Part shown: positions 26,651 to 39,692 of the stretch, piece by piece
Layout of the letters: the number at the start of each line of letters is the position of its first letter
How positions within the stretch are numbered: the stretch's first letter is position 1
Source of the DNA: Hemicentrotus pulcherrimus
Lineage: Eukaryota > Echinodermata > Echinoidea > Camarodonta > Strongylocentrotidae
Length of the DNA stretch: 64,000 bases
Direction of reading: 5' to 3'
Assembly (NCBI GenBank): GCA_003118195.1
Contig: BEXV01000330.1
Span: forward strand, 85,087-149,086
Made by a program: the position numbers and the translations under genes
Notes under the pieces: model-generated
The model's input: the letters and a program-made list of their open reading frames with translations, nothing else
What the model was told of the DNA's origin: nothing
The model's database searches: none

Positions 26651-29600
26651 CAACGTGTGCATTATTTTCTTAAGGGAAAGTGCTTCTGTAAAATAGTGAT
26701 ATAAGCAAACTATAAATAATTTGATGCATGATAAATGTGCTATCAACAACATACTGGTGGATAATACACGAGGGAAGAGGACAAATTCAACATAATGATC
26801 TACAGACCGTAAGATGATTATGAGGATGGTCTCATCATGCATGACTATTTACAACGAAATATAGTGACAATAGTAAATATGCTGAATGAACTAATCTTGT
26901 TTGACTTTTAATACAAAGAGTGGGCAGATTTAAAATGCGAAGAAGGTCGATTCATATGAAATTGCTGCGTTGACAGGAAGCCTTGTTTAAGTATAATTAG
27001 AATAAAACCATATACTCTTGTATAGGCCTATACTCCATCCAAGTAAAGAGATCTTTGTTCTTTGAGATAGGTTTAGGTAATTAGGTTTCCGACCTCGTGC
27101 TTTGATATGCCGTTGATGCAATACAGTGTATCGTAACGAGCTTGCCCGAAGGAAAAGTATCGATGGAAAAGCACGTAGCACACAAACATCAGATGCAAAT
27201 CCTCCAAAGGGCCAATCTTGCTGCTAACGCTATTAATTGCAAACCGATGAGAGATTTGAAGGACACGTATTTCAGAGCATTAGACCAAACAGAGAACGCT
27301 ACGTATGGGACTGTTACAAGTTTCCGCTGCGCATCACTTCAAAAGCAAGGCGATAGGCCCTGCATTATTGCGCGGTGAATATAAGAAACCGTGGTACATG
27401 ATAAGTACGGTGTTCTTAAAGGAATAGGAAGCGTGAATTCACTGTAACTGAATGATTAGATATTATAATACAAACGTGATTATGAAGCAACCAGTAGCTC
27501 CAATGGAAAGCATTTGAACATTTACCAGGAAGTAATTACGACTATAAATTTATCAATAATCATGCAGGTCTATAATTTTTAAAAAATAAAACATATCATA
27601 AGACATCATATGCTGGGAGCATGGATCGCTAGACGTGCCGTAAAACAAGCATTCAAGGGGTACGCTTTCTTCTGTATTGTCTCGAAATTACATACATCGA
27701 CTTAAAACTTTTCAAAGGTAATTCGTTTATCAATGTCTTTTTCCCATTATAAGTGATAAAATCAAAGAGGAGAGTATTAGTCATGATGTTCTCAAAGATA
27801 GGACAAATAGTTTACCAAGCGTATATCCACTTTTCAATTAGCAACACTATTCTAATTAACCAACGGGCTAGCTATCCACCGCCAGGCGCACCCTTCCATC
27901 CACCAGGTTATTTTCTGTTCACCGCCTTTCTCGCAGTGAAGTAACGAGTGTTTATCCATTTATTTCGCCGAACCCGACGGAAGACGATACACTGCTATCG
28001 ATTACCTGAATAATGTTTGCCAACGCTGCCCGTAGTGAGTGAGGATGCTTAACATGAGATGCGATACCAAAGCATATGGAGTCACGTAGAAAGCAGCACG
28101 CGCACGCTGTTGCTTTAATTGGCGGCAAAATGAATGTTGCATGCAGTTTGTGTTGGGTGGGACAATAACTCCAATGTAAACCTCGCATGAATATCAAAGA
28201 CTTAGATGAAGGCGGAACCTTGCAGGGGTGCATTCAGAAAGTCGTGAACCATTTAAACAAGGGGTCTGTGGCTTGTTTCCAGTAACTGTGTCTTTTTCCT
28301 GAATTCTGCTTCAAAACAGTGTTTTGGGGAGAAGATCAATTGGTTAAATGTTGCTTTTTTGTTTAATGTTGTTGTTGTTGTTATTTTTATTTGGGGGCAT
28401 CCAGATAATAGAAGATGGAAGCAGGCTGGTGATATTTTAATATTTTTGTTTATAGCAGTACTTTCAGTTTTTATTTATTTTCATTTATGGAGTGTGTGTT
28501 TAACATTCAGTAATTTTCATCAGATTATTTTTCCATATGTGACATATTATGATCACGATCTCTTAGGTTGTAAGCCTCCTTTCTGTTGAAAATATTTTCA
28601 AAAAAAAGGTCTGCTCTATGATTCAGCAACAACAATTATTTTAACCTAGCTTTTAAATATTGTTATCGTTTTCTAATACCCTTTATCTCATGGATTCATT
28701 TTAGCTTCCTTTTTTGAGATTCAATTTAGCTCATTTCTATTTAATTCCAATACATTTTTGTCAATTTAATAAGTTCATTTTCCTTCCCTTTCATTCTAAC
28801 ACACTGGAGAGGGTTGCCTCTCCTACATCACTTCAACAGACTTTATTCCATTTCCTGTCCATCCTTCAGTAAGTAGCTATCTTAGAAATAAAATCTCCGT
28901 AATCTTCCAAACGTAAACCATTCTCTCACACAGCTACACCTAATTATCCCCAGATGGCGACGTACTACCACAAGCCCTCTTGTTCTATCTCGCTAACTTA
29001 CCGCATCCCGGATGTGCTGTCTGCACTATACATGTTGTCTGTGTCGGAGGGTCGAGGGGAAAAGGCGTGTTTTTACAACAAACCTTTTCGCGCGTTTAAT
29101 GAAAAGATCACTCTGTCGTATAGAGGTAACCTTTTAACGGAACAAAAGAAGGTCCGATTAAACGGAATGGGTATAGAGAAAAATGTCATGAAATATCATC
29201 TTTAAAATGCTTACAGTATTCTCTTTTTATTTCATTATATTTACGATTTTTCTTTTGGAAATTCTTTCCAAATTCAGTAAATCACTCGTAATGGTTTTCC
29301 TTGTCTTGGTCTTCAGAGCTCTAGTCAATTACACTAATAAGCCTTTTTGATTTCCAGTTATCTTGGATGTACTAAATATTGATATACTTTATATTATACT
29401 GTTTAACTGTGATGTAACGCAAGACAGATTTTGAAACAGATAATTTTATTTACCAGCACTTCGTCTTAAGACACTTACTAGTTTATAATGTAGAGGTATT
29501 TCTTGTAAATCTTTTTAAAAGAGTATTTTACAACAAATTTGTAATACTCATCATCATCACCACCATCGTTACAGAAATGTTCCTTCCGGTGTGACAATAT

Positions 29601-31700
29601 TGCCGTATTTTCGCGTTGCAGTTTGTTTATACCATACTGTATTATTTTGATGAGCGCATTTCGGTATTCAATATTGGAGCAACAATGCACATCTTATTAA
29701 ATTTGGTCATTTAGTGTTATTTTGCCGAGTTAAAAAACGGTAAAAGGATTATATTGCCCCATTTTTATAATAATTTGTTTTAAATCGTTCAAACTAATTT
29801 CTTTAAAGAAGCTACACAAAGAAAATTTACTAAACACTGATAATTAGAACAAATTACATATGGATGGAAAGATTTTCTCTTGAAAAACACGAATAATTTG
29901 CTGAGAGATCATATAGATATCGTGGAAAGGCCTAAAATGCAATTTTTCAATACCCTTCTTAGAATACCCGTCATACGAAGAACTACGACAAAATACGAAC
30001 AAATACGAATAGGCAGTAAATCTGGATCTCAAATCTGGGCCCCAAACATATTTTGAAGAGGAAATTTGTTGTATTTGATCAGTAAGGATTTCCTTTCGCA
30101 ATGATATGAATTTTGCATCAATTCAAACACTTTTGCTTCTTGGTGTGACTCCTTTAACCAATATTTCTGTCAACCCAGCTACTTTGCCATTTGTGTGCGT
30201 GAGTGTGTGTATGTGTGTTTTCTCCTCATAATGTAAATGTTTGTTGTGTTTACGTTGGAAAATATTGGACAACTCAATATGTTAATCCTAGAATTGAACG
30301 AATAATTGGGTAGTTTGATGGACGTTTGTCCATGCATGAGATGTAGTGCATTGAAATTTATTTTAATTAAAATGCGGACTTCCTCACAAGGTTTATAATG
30401 CTTTTCTTCGCAGAACCTCTTCTTAACAAATCTACATTTACGAAACTTAAACATGCAGGACTACGTAATTACAGTCAATTTAATGAGCCCCATTCCAAAA
30501 ATACTATCGACATGAGGCCTCTTATCGATCCAGATTAATTAATGAGACGTAGTTCTTCGTTTCGACAATAACAACCAAGTTCAGGGCCATCGAGCTTCAA
30601 AGGACACAAGTAGCATACCTTGGCAGTAAGATTATGATTAAAAGGAAGTCGTAACATTTGGCCCCTCAAACAAATACAAACACTATGATGATGTCAATAT
30701 TGTGTCCTTGTGACATGTCGCATCGCAGTATCCCTTCAAAATAACACAGTCTAAGGCTGAGGCGGATCATGTGTATGACGTCACATCGTGTTCTACAGAG
30801 CGCACCATGATGCCGATCGTTTTTTTTTTTCCCATGACGTCATAGTTCTCGGTTCTCGGTTCTCTAGGCGTCGTTATTTTTTTTTCATTACATCGAGGGA
30901 ATACTCGATTTTGTCCAGAATCTATACTAAGTGGGATTTGCAGCAAAACTCACGCGTCATTTTATACGTCTACAATGTACTCTAATGGGTTTCATGATGT
31001 GATAAAATGCTTTGACAGATTGATCAAGATGATATGAGGGGAAAAGTTCATGTCAAATTGAAGGTCAATTCAAACTTGAAATGTCAAAGTGATGTAATGA
31101 ATAAAAAAACCTCGGACAGCATTTTTTTGTTCATTGAGATGAGAGAAGTATTATCACATTAAACTTTGTTTAAGTGTGAAGCAAGGAGAAGTTATTGAGA
31201 ACATATTCCTAAAAAAAAAGAATTCAGGTTTTTTTTGTTTGTTTCTTGTTTCTGTAGTGTCTGTTTATATACATACAAAAGTTTTACTTCCATGCAATAT
31301 AACATTCATGTGAAGACAATTTCATCGTGCCTTCTTCATTTGTGTATTCATTTCTAAAATGTATACAGGGTAGCAAATTTTCACCAATCGTATAGGCCTT
31401 CAATTAGGCCTTGTCTGGTATTAACAACGAAATGCAATTAAACAAATCATGGATATAAACTAATAACAGTAACAGAACAAAACACAGAAAAAAGTATATA
31501 CATGTAAACAACTTACATGAGGTACCCTCGTGATAAATGTGGACTTTTTCATCAATATACTGTTGTCCATTTGTAATATCATATTACATTTATAGACAGT
31601 CATCTGTTTTTAAATCAGGAGAAATATAATCTTGAATTTTGTTGACGTTTTTACTTTTTGGAAATAGACTCATATAGTTTCGCAAGCTCTAAAACACATT
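26651..31700. other. Unique AT-rich non-coding DNA
   Basis: No supported gene. Frames at 27142-27378 and 28954-29205 lie in less AT-rich patches but match no domain I know. Two perfect CRE motifs lie at 30776 and 30835. Confidence 0.45.
30776..30842. promoter_or_regulatory. Paired CRE motifs
   Basis: The palindrome TGACGTCA occurs at 30776-30783 and again at 30835-30842. This is the consensus for CREB/ATF factors. No gene lies next to it, so any enhancer role is speculative. Confidence 0.25.
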
Positions 31701-31716
31701 TGGGAGAAGATTTTGG

Positions 31717-31945
31717 CTTCTTCTTCTTCTTCTTCTTCAAGATAATCTGCATCCTTCAACTATACTAAAGATTCTTGCAGATGCCGTATTTACATGGCCT
31801 GATTGGGGTGTGCAGGTGGACTACTACACCGGGGTTTTCCCCTACTCTTATACTATTAATGAAGTGGGTTCTTAACGTGCAAGGGTGGTGACTCCTGTAC
31901 ACGAGGCCTCCATGTAACGTCCTATCGGAGGGACGTTTAACATAG
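31717..31945 (-). mobile_element. SINE-like repeat with (GAA)n tail
   Basis: On the minus strand a moderately GC-rich body containing CACCCTTGCACGTTAAGAACC and AGTAGGGGAAAACCCCGG ends in a (GAA)n run (31717-31738 as TTC on the plus strand). The layout, with a body of about 200 bases and a simple 3' tail, fits a SINE. I saw no clear polymerase III boxes, so the head may be lost. Confidence 0.5.
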
Positions 31946-33239
31946 ATCTATACTTGAGGTACCAAATTTGTTTCATGCAATAAGTACATATATACAAAGG
32001 ACATACTTATACAGGTATACATTTTCACGAATACTGAATTTCTGTTTGTATTTGACAATTCAGGCTTGACACTAATAAACATGTGATACATATTAAAATC
32101 TTCCATACTGACACAAAATTATGTCATTCATTCAATTATTCAATTTGGAAAGTATCATAATCATCCAACATTATGATAACTACATGTATGAATCAAAGTC
32201 CATTTATAATCCTCTGAGTACCCAAACTACCCCTACACATAAGACAACTCACCACAGACAACTACCAATCGAGACAGTATAACGCCCCGATGATTACTCC
32301 CAGCTATTTTACCCCGAACATAAATACCGCTTACGTAGTAGTAACCCAACCGTCCATTTGTTGCTGTTGAAGTTGCTATTGATATCGTCGTCGACGTTGT
32401 CGTTGTTATTGTTTTTTTTGTTGTTTTTTAAATGTTTTCTTTTGTTATGTTTTTTATAGTCATTAAGGTAAATGGTGGGGGAGGAGTGTAATTGTTCTAG
32501 GTATGTATTTGTATTGTATGGGATGGCTGCCAGGGGGCGCTAAGTTCTCCGGAATGACACTGACCGTCCATGGTCGGGTGGTCATCGAGATACACTCTGA
32601 AACCTACATTTTTAGGATTGTTAGACATTAATGAGAAACGAAAGCAGGTTGCGTGAACCGTTCATGCCGACCAAATTTTGTCATCTCTTACCAATTCCTA
32701 TAGTCGCCCAAGCATTGTCATATCCGGACACAGTGTCGCCCAACAAATTACTTTTGCAATATTTCCATTTCTGCCCATTTACGACGCAGTCGGAGGCAGC
32801 GTCGCGTGAAAATTGAGCAATAAATCGCTATAATTACGAATCTACAACCCTGTGCATGCGCTCTTTTTTTAACATCTCATCTGGCCTAAAAGCATGCTTG
32901 CATATGGTTTGTACGTGTAACTTATATGTAAAAAAATGTGCGCACCGTCAGTCTGCCCCTTGTTTGGGTCCTTCACTAAGGCACTCCCCAGCCCGGGCTT
33001 TGACAGGTTTGGTTCTAATTAAGGCGACGAATCAAATAGGACGAGACTATTAATGAAGTTAAATTTGAATATCATTTGTTTTTAAAACGAATTCATCTGT
33101 TTTTAGTATTGGAGTCAGTGTCAAATTAAAATTCAGCAATGCAATTGCTTTCAATATTTTTATCATGCTAGACCTAATTCCAACAACTGTTGCATCTATC
33201 CCAAAACATTTCTAATATTCGTATAATGGAATTATGAAA
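31946..33239. other. Non-coding stretch
   Basis: No gene recognised. GTTGTT-type runs occur near 32365-32430. Confidence 0.5.
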
Positions 33240-33515
33240 ATTAAAAGACTTGTGTGATCAAAATAAGAAAACTGTTCAAATAAACAAATAACAAGCTATT
33301 GGGTTTGTAAACAAAAGCTTTGAACAATGAACTATTATTAAGAAGATCAATAAAATATGGTAATGCAGAGGTCCTGCATTTATATTGACTATACATTTGT
33401 TTATTTCGTAATGACATGCGAACAATTCTTCGTTCAAAAATCCAGCCTTTGCATTGTGATTTTTTAATTAGAGAAACAGCAAAAACAATGCATAATTGTT
33501 CTCGCCTTATTGGTG
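33240..33515 (-). mobile_element. LINE 3'-end fragment
   Basis: Aligns with 48600-48862, the 3' end of the better-preserved LINE, for example around TCCAGCCTTTGCATT (33441-33455) and AATTAGAGAAACAGCAAAAA. Similarity stops near 33515, so this copy is 5'-truncated, as LINE insertions often are. No usable reading frame remains. Confidence 0.7.
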
Positions 33516-36371
33516 ATCCTTACCATGTTGTCAGCTAGAGGTGATTATGCTCCTCCTCCTCCCTTTAGTTGTCATGGATACTTGGAACACTCTCCCTTCG
33601 ACACCTGAAGTCAACGTCCTCTTTTCTTTCTTGTTTAATTGTTGAAACTATGCGGAAATGAGATTAGTACGAAAGGAAGGTTAAGGGGAGAGAGGTGTAG
33701 AGAGAAGGGGATGCTTGATGGAGAGATTGAGAAAGAACAGAAAGCTAGAGCACGGATTAGAGAGTGTAAGAAAGATAGTGGGAACCTTAGGAAGAGAGAC
33801 TGGGGAGAATAGAACAAATAAACAGATAACTTGATTGATGACGAGTCTTGAAACTAAGATAGGTGAGACCTACATATCGCCAATACAAGTTGAAGTTTAA
33901 CAGGATTATTGATCTGCTGGTTAAACGGAGCTCAGCGTGAGAGAGTATGATAACACGCAGCTTCATATCAATCACACAACAATAAAAGATAGTTTGACAG
34001 TTGCGACTTTTAAGAGGCAAAGTCCATTCAACTTTCGAGTGGAAAAGAAAAATGAAAACTAATAACGAAAATAAACAGTTGTTGTTTCTGAGGACATTTT
34101 TGCAACAGTTTTCAAGGACTTGTAAGACCGAATTGGACATTGAAAGAGGAACTCCTGAACTTTTCTGAGGCTTTTGTTTGATATATGGTCCGCCTGCAGG
34201 TTTAAAAAACATAATATGATATATAAAATCCCGGGTAACTGCTTCTCGATTATGGTTTTATTTTCTATTATTACCATAAAATCTGCTCAAATCATTTACC
34301 ATGACCATTAAAAACCTGATCTTCGCCAATTAAAAAACATAGTATTTATGTAAGTCTATATGGCACACAGTAATCTTTAAAAAGCTTAGTTTGATATTGA
34401 GCTTTCTCAACAAGGAAAGGCGTTAGACATAACCAATAAAACTAAACAGTTTTAATGCTTCAGCTCCCAGGATCCCAATTAACTATCGACATTTGATGAA
34501 AACACTCGGTTTGCAACTCAGCGTGATGACATCATTAGAAACACGTTCCAGTTTGCAATGGACCAAGATTTATTAGTAAATGTACTTTACGCTTCGGATT
34601 GTTTCCCCGTTATATCAGCCTGGCGCGGAGACCTTCATCAAGCAAGCTCACTTAGTCGAAACGTTTCACTAAATAAGTATCTTTCAGATGAGAGCAAACG
34701 CATTCATGCTAGGGTAATTGGGCGATGGCCTGTGCCATTTCCCTGCAGGAGTTCATCGTTCAGAGTAGAGTCTTATTAAAAACGATCGGAATTAGAAAAT
34801 GGTTGTATAGGGTTAGGAGAGAAAAACAGATAAAAACGATGAGATTAGAAAGAAATGGATATTAAAGGGGTCCGGTAACTTTGTCCCAGATTCTGAAACA
34901 AAATCCTGGATTTAGCTCATGCTACAATGATAATTGTAAACCTTTAGGTCAGTCAGGGATCCCATGACTTTTACAAGCCGATCACCTGTCTGATTATCAA
35001 GATATTAATGATTGTAAATCAAAACCAAATTTTGCGTTTTCCCAACGGTTTTCATAATACTACAGTCTGTTGGGGAAAACGAGTATGATAAAACCGGTCA
35101 CTCACAGATTTATTTTACTTTTTTGAGGCACTTCTTGATCAATTTAAAGCACGACTTTTTAGGGCTCCAACATTAAAACATATCACAGACACTGATATCA
35201 CGTAACGTAGCGCCGTGCATCTCACATTTGACATTGTTAAACGATGCCTTTAAGGGGAATTATATAGAGAGAAAAGTGGTATATTGCACCCCCACCCTCC
35301 TCCAACAAAGGCATGTCTAAGAAAAGGAAAGGCTCTCTGTATAATTAGTTATTACCGAAAAAACTTTGATATGCATGGGTTCGATGGAAGAGCCCTGGGT
35401 AGTATTATTTATCTTGATTCAGCTACTTGGCATAATTCAGTCATCGGTGGGGAGGGGGCATGGTAAATATAGGAGTAGGTTGAGGGGCCACAATCCTACT
35501 TCGTCATCCCATTCCATGTTTTATTCTCTTGAGATCTGTATTTGTCTATTTCGTTCAAACATTCAATATAACTGGGCCATTTGAAAAACTTTGTTTGTTT
35601 ATCTTGGTCTTTTATTTAAGAACGTGAGTAAATCATTATAACTACTACTAAAAATTGATATATTCAATGTAAAATGTTGATAACAAAGGGTCTACGTGTT
35701 TCGGCAGTCGTTTCTTTTCTTTTTTTCATACGTTTGGGAAAAGTGTATCCAAGCTTCCCCGCCCAGTGGGTACGTCACTATCATTACTAAAAGTGCATTC
35801 GCCTCACTGGTATGTTATTTACCCCCATCAATGGTTACCAGCTAATGGCCCGATTAACATAATGATAATACAGCATGGGTCTATGCAGCAGCAACATAAT
35901 AATGACGTCGATGTCCAAGGCCATTTGGAAATCATCACTTGATATTTTTCTAACATACGTTTTAGCAATTATATTAACTATTCTGCATTAAGACCTGGTA
36001 TGTGAAGATGATAATGGTACTTCCTCTATGTTTCAGTTTCTGTGAATAAGCATGGTAAATTCTATGGGATTTTGTTTTTCTGATTTTTTTATTTAAAAAA
36101 GAAAATCTGAGGCTTCCTGGGGCAAAAATAATTTTGCTCTTCTGTCTAAAGGTTTATTCGCAATTTTGTTTGACAATTAGCCTGCTCCATCTCCTAATAT
36201 ATCTTTTGTTAAAGTTACCCATACTCATGGACTGTTGAAGAGTAGAGAGACATTGAATTGAAGGAAAAAACGATATTAGCCTTATATTACAAACACGTAC
36301 GAATGTTAATATTGTCGTGCTGTTGCACTTTTGCTAGCAAACGCCAAAGGCTCGCATTTGGAGAGGTTGGT
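33516..36371. other. Non-coding stretch
   Basis: No gene recognised. A short hairpin lies at 35035-35081 (arms CGTTTTCCCAAC/GTTGGGGAAAACG). The purine-rich segment near 33660-33800 yields spurious frames. Confidence 0.5.
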
Positions 36372-36573
36372 GAGGGTTATTTTACCTGACTGCTAGGAAA
36401 GCATAAATGCTTGTTAATAAGCAACCAGACGGTCGACGGCTTTAGATCCGTTCCGAGGGAACTGGTAATGAGGATTAATGCCTTACCAAAGGGCACTAGC
36501 GCATCGACTTGGTTTCGAACCCGGGTCACCGGACTACGAGACCACTGCTCTACCGAGTGAGCTATCGCGCCAT
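36372..36573 (-). mobile_element. tRNA-derived SINE with intact-looking head
   Basis: Minus strand: GGCGCGA, A box TAGCTCACTCGG (36553-36564), and B box GGTTCGAAACC (36511-36521) give a tRNA-like head. The acceptor does not close (the partner reads GTCGATGCGC) and no good anticodon stem forms, so it is not a functional tRNA. A body containing GTGCCCTTTGGTAAGGCATT and CCCTCGGAACGG follows, as in other deuterostome tRNA SINEs. The element is a different family from the 15008 SINE. Confidence 0.72.
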
Positions 36574-39112
36574 GAGATGTCCCCATGTGTAAAGTTCCGG
36601 GTGGGGTACGGTCTTGAGGGGGTCATTTTATTGCACTTTTGAGCGCCAAATTTCCTTTTTAGCCCACGGGTGTTGATTAGACAAAAATGAAACGAGATCA
36701 ATAATCCAAGATATTTGATCAATATTTTGCTATCAACATGTAATTATGATAAAATACCCGTTCAGGCCTTTATCATGATATCAAGATCAGTCTTGCAATT
36801 AGATGAAATGGCATCAGGAACCCCATGTTCTCGACACTTGTAACCAGGCAAATTTGACCTTTTTACCCACAACGTCGACTTAACAATAGAACACAAGATA
36901 GACAGGGAAAAAATTAATATCACTCATCACTAGCTGAGCTTTCAATGTTAATATGCACTTACAGCGAGCCAGTACAAACATTCGCACTAATTAGGTGTGT
37001 ATATTTCGATCATTGTGCCAATCTATCAGAGCTTCTAAGAAAAGAACAAGCTGTTTATTTCTTCTATATGAATGAATGAAAGCATGGTTTATTGATTTCG
37101 CTGGCGCGCTAGGTTTGCCGTTTGATGAAAGGAAAGCCATTGTTTTCGATGCCCGAACTTACGCAGGTTCAGGGATGCATAAAACATGAATAGAAAATTC
37201 AACCTTGATCTATACCCAACTTCTTTATGGCTTACAAAAGCAATTGACATTTGCCTTTACTTCAATTTCCAGGTCATCCCTATCCAATAAACGTTAGATA
37301 TTGTTTGTTTTCAACCCGTTGTGCTTGCGCATAATCAAGGTTTATTAGCCTACAGTCGTTCCGATATATAGTAATCAAAGACTGTCAATGACAATAAAGG
37401 ACTTTTGTTTTATTTCCTTTTATTTTATTTCCTTTTATTTTGTTTCTATCGTTATTCGTTTAATTTTAATGAACACAGAGATTCGTAGACTGTTGATTTG
37501 CATGATGTACAATAATGTCCTATTTTTAGGACAGACCTAATAGTGAAGAGCCGTTGCTGCATTAAGTTTTACTTTTTAAATCAAATAATACTGAACTTAA
37601 CACATTATAAACATTTTATACCGCGGGGAAGCGGTTTGTGCGGTTTTAGTTTTGTGAATGAGTGTTTAATATCTACATTAGATCGTAAAATATATTAATG
37701 AGACAGTGGCTTGTTTCCTTCAGTATGAGCTATTTTCAAAGCTTTCGACCTTAATGATAAAACTATTTATCCCCGCTCTTTACCGTTTGTGATAAAAGAT
37801 GCGCAGGGTAACCGGCAATGAACTCTGCATAAAAAGGACGGTGAGATATATGGTGTCACAAAGTTCCGTATACCGGTACTCTCATATAAAAAAAAACACC
37901 CCGCTTCCGAAAACATATGGCTCGTCGGGTAAAGATAACTGCAGAGGCGTCGATTTGCATTATGTTGAGTATTATGTTGACGTTCTTATCCTCATACTTC
38001 TATATAAACTTACACTGGCTCAGATAAACTGTAAATAACTTAGCATTTGTTTTAGTTTAGATGCAAATGTGAGTCATTGCAAAAAAAATATAAAAGTTTG
38101 AAAATTAGTATAACGCATGCCCATTTTACACTCTTAAGATTTCACCATCATCATCGCGTGGGTCAGCTTCATGAGGGGTCAGGTCTCCTCGTTACCGATC
38201 CCCATCTCGGCCCGCCTGTAGCCAGTTCCAAATCAAAGCAACTGTTAAGATATTGATTAGAAGTGTGATCTATGACTGGCTTTATTGTTTAGCTAATATA
38301 AGATGGTCAAACTAATGCTTTGTTAACCAATATTAACCCAGTATTTGGTGAGGAATGATCTATAAGTGAACAAAACCATCGACCTACTACAAAGGTCCAT
38401 GACAAAACATTATCAAGTTGAGACAGAAGACCATCGATACTTGATGCGAAACGGTAAGTGCCCTAGTGTTGGCCACTCTTACTGATTATTTCTCACGTGT
38501 TGTGTATATGACAATCAGTATACACTTATCAATCACGACATTTTGGTTCATTTCACATTGCTCCCGTAATGATCTAAGAATAAACCACTTGAAAGTATAC
38601 TCTTTTGTTGTGATAATCTTTGTTGTTGTTTGAGTTATCACACATTCAATTCAAACATATATTTTATATTTTATACCTAATACTTAACACTTAATACCTA
38701 TTATTCAGGGGATCATCTATTCATTCATCCCACCCCCTAAACAATGGGTATACAGTGAGGATCTACGCCACTGTCCCTTAGTGTACAGTTTATACTGTTT
38801 TTTTTCTTCTTCTTCTTTTTTTTTGCTAGCAGCGCATAAATAGAAAAGTAAGAAATCTATTCATAGATCCTCAAGCGTAATAATTTGATGGCTTACCACG
38901 AACCATAGGGTCATCGCGTCAGCTCAGGTCGAGTAAGGCGACACCCGACTTTTTGTGAAAGCATGCCCCTTAATTCAAGAATTTACAAATGGTCTGCTCC
39001 GAATTACCCAACACTTTGCGAACCCCCTACGGTAAATCTACGAAAGGTCGCATGATCTTCTGTTCTAAAGGTTTGTCGATTATGTTTTCTTGAATTTTGT
39101 CTTTTTATCTTC
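36574..39112. other. Non-coding stretch
   Basis: No gene recognised. A TTTTATTTCC tandem run lies near 37407-37440. Confidence 0.5.
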
Positions 39113-39339
39113 GACTGTATCACAACAGGTAACCATACATTGGAGTCGTGAAGCTATGTCAATAATTTCGATAGCTACAGGTACACAAATAGGATTAACA
39201 CTTACTGTGAGAGTTATGCCCATTTAATACTGGCAATGTCAGAGAGTATAAACAAGTCTGACAGGTTTTAAGACCAAAAGGTATAAATACATTCCTTATC
39301 AATGCTGACTGCTAGCTTGATACGTCGATTCCATGTATT

Positions 39340-39375
<36 letters not shown>

Positions 39376-39633
39376 TCCACTTTCATTTTCATTGCAAAAA
39401 AATCCATATAAATCGCTTTGGTTTGTTTGAACATGAGTTAACGAGAGAGATTGATCAACGAATAAACTGTCAAAATTATTATAATAAAATAGAATCAATA
39501 TCATCGCAAATGTGAAGGTATTATTATGAATAAGTGAAAAGGGCTCATTTACTTCACAAAGCAGTTTAATGATGTTTAACGTAGAAATCACAACAATTGC
39601 TTAAACAGTTAGAGGGTGATCCACCAGAGTGAT
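39113..39633. repeat. Local segmental duplication, copy A (about 520 bp)
   Basis: Diverged direct copy of 39693-40911. Matching landmarks in order are TTGGAGTCGTGA, GGATTAACACTT, GGCAATGTC, TCTGACAGGTTTT, GGCTTGATAC-type sequence, a (TA)n run, TCATTGCAAA, AAATCGCTT, and AACGTAGA. No coding potential seen. This copy lacks the MITE and a second block of about 318 bases present in copy B. Confidence 0.8.
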
Positions 39634-39692
39634 TCGATTAAAGATATATGGTCAGTTTTTTTTAAGGATTATGATGAATGGGGGCGTCATAT

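Noticed and set aside
28954..29205. 83-codon frame in a less AT-rich patch with a fair start context
   Set aside because: No domain or homologue recognised and no splice context; kept as unannotated.
36500..36573. A genuine tRNA gene
   Set aside because: A and B boxes are present but acceptor and anticodon stems do not close, and a SINE body follows.
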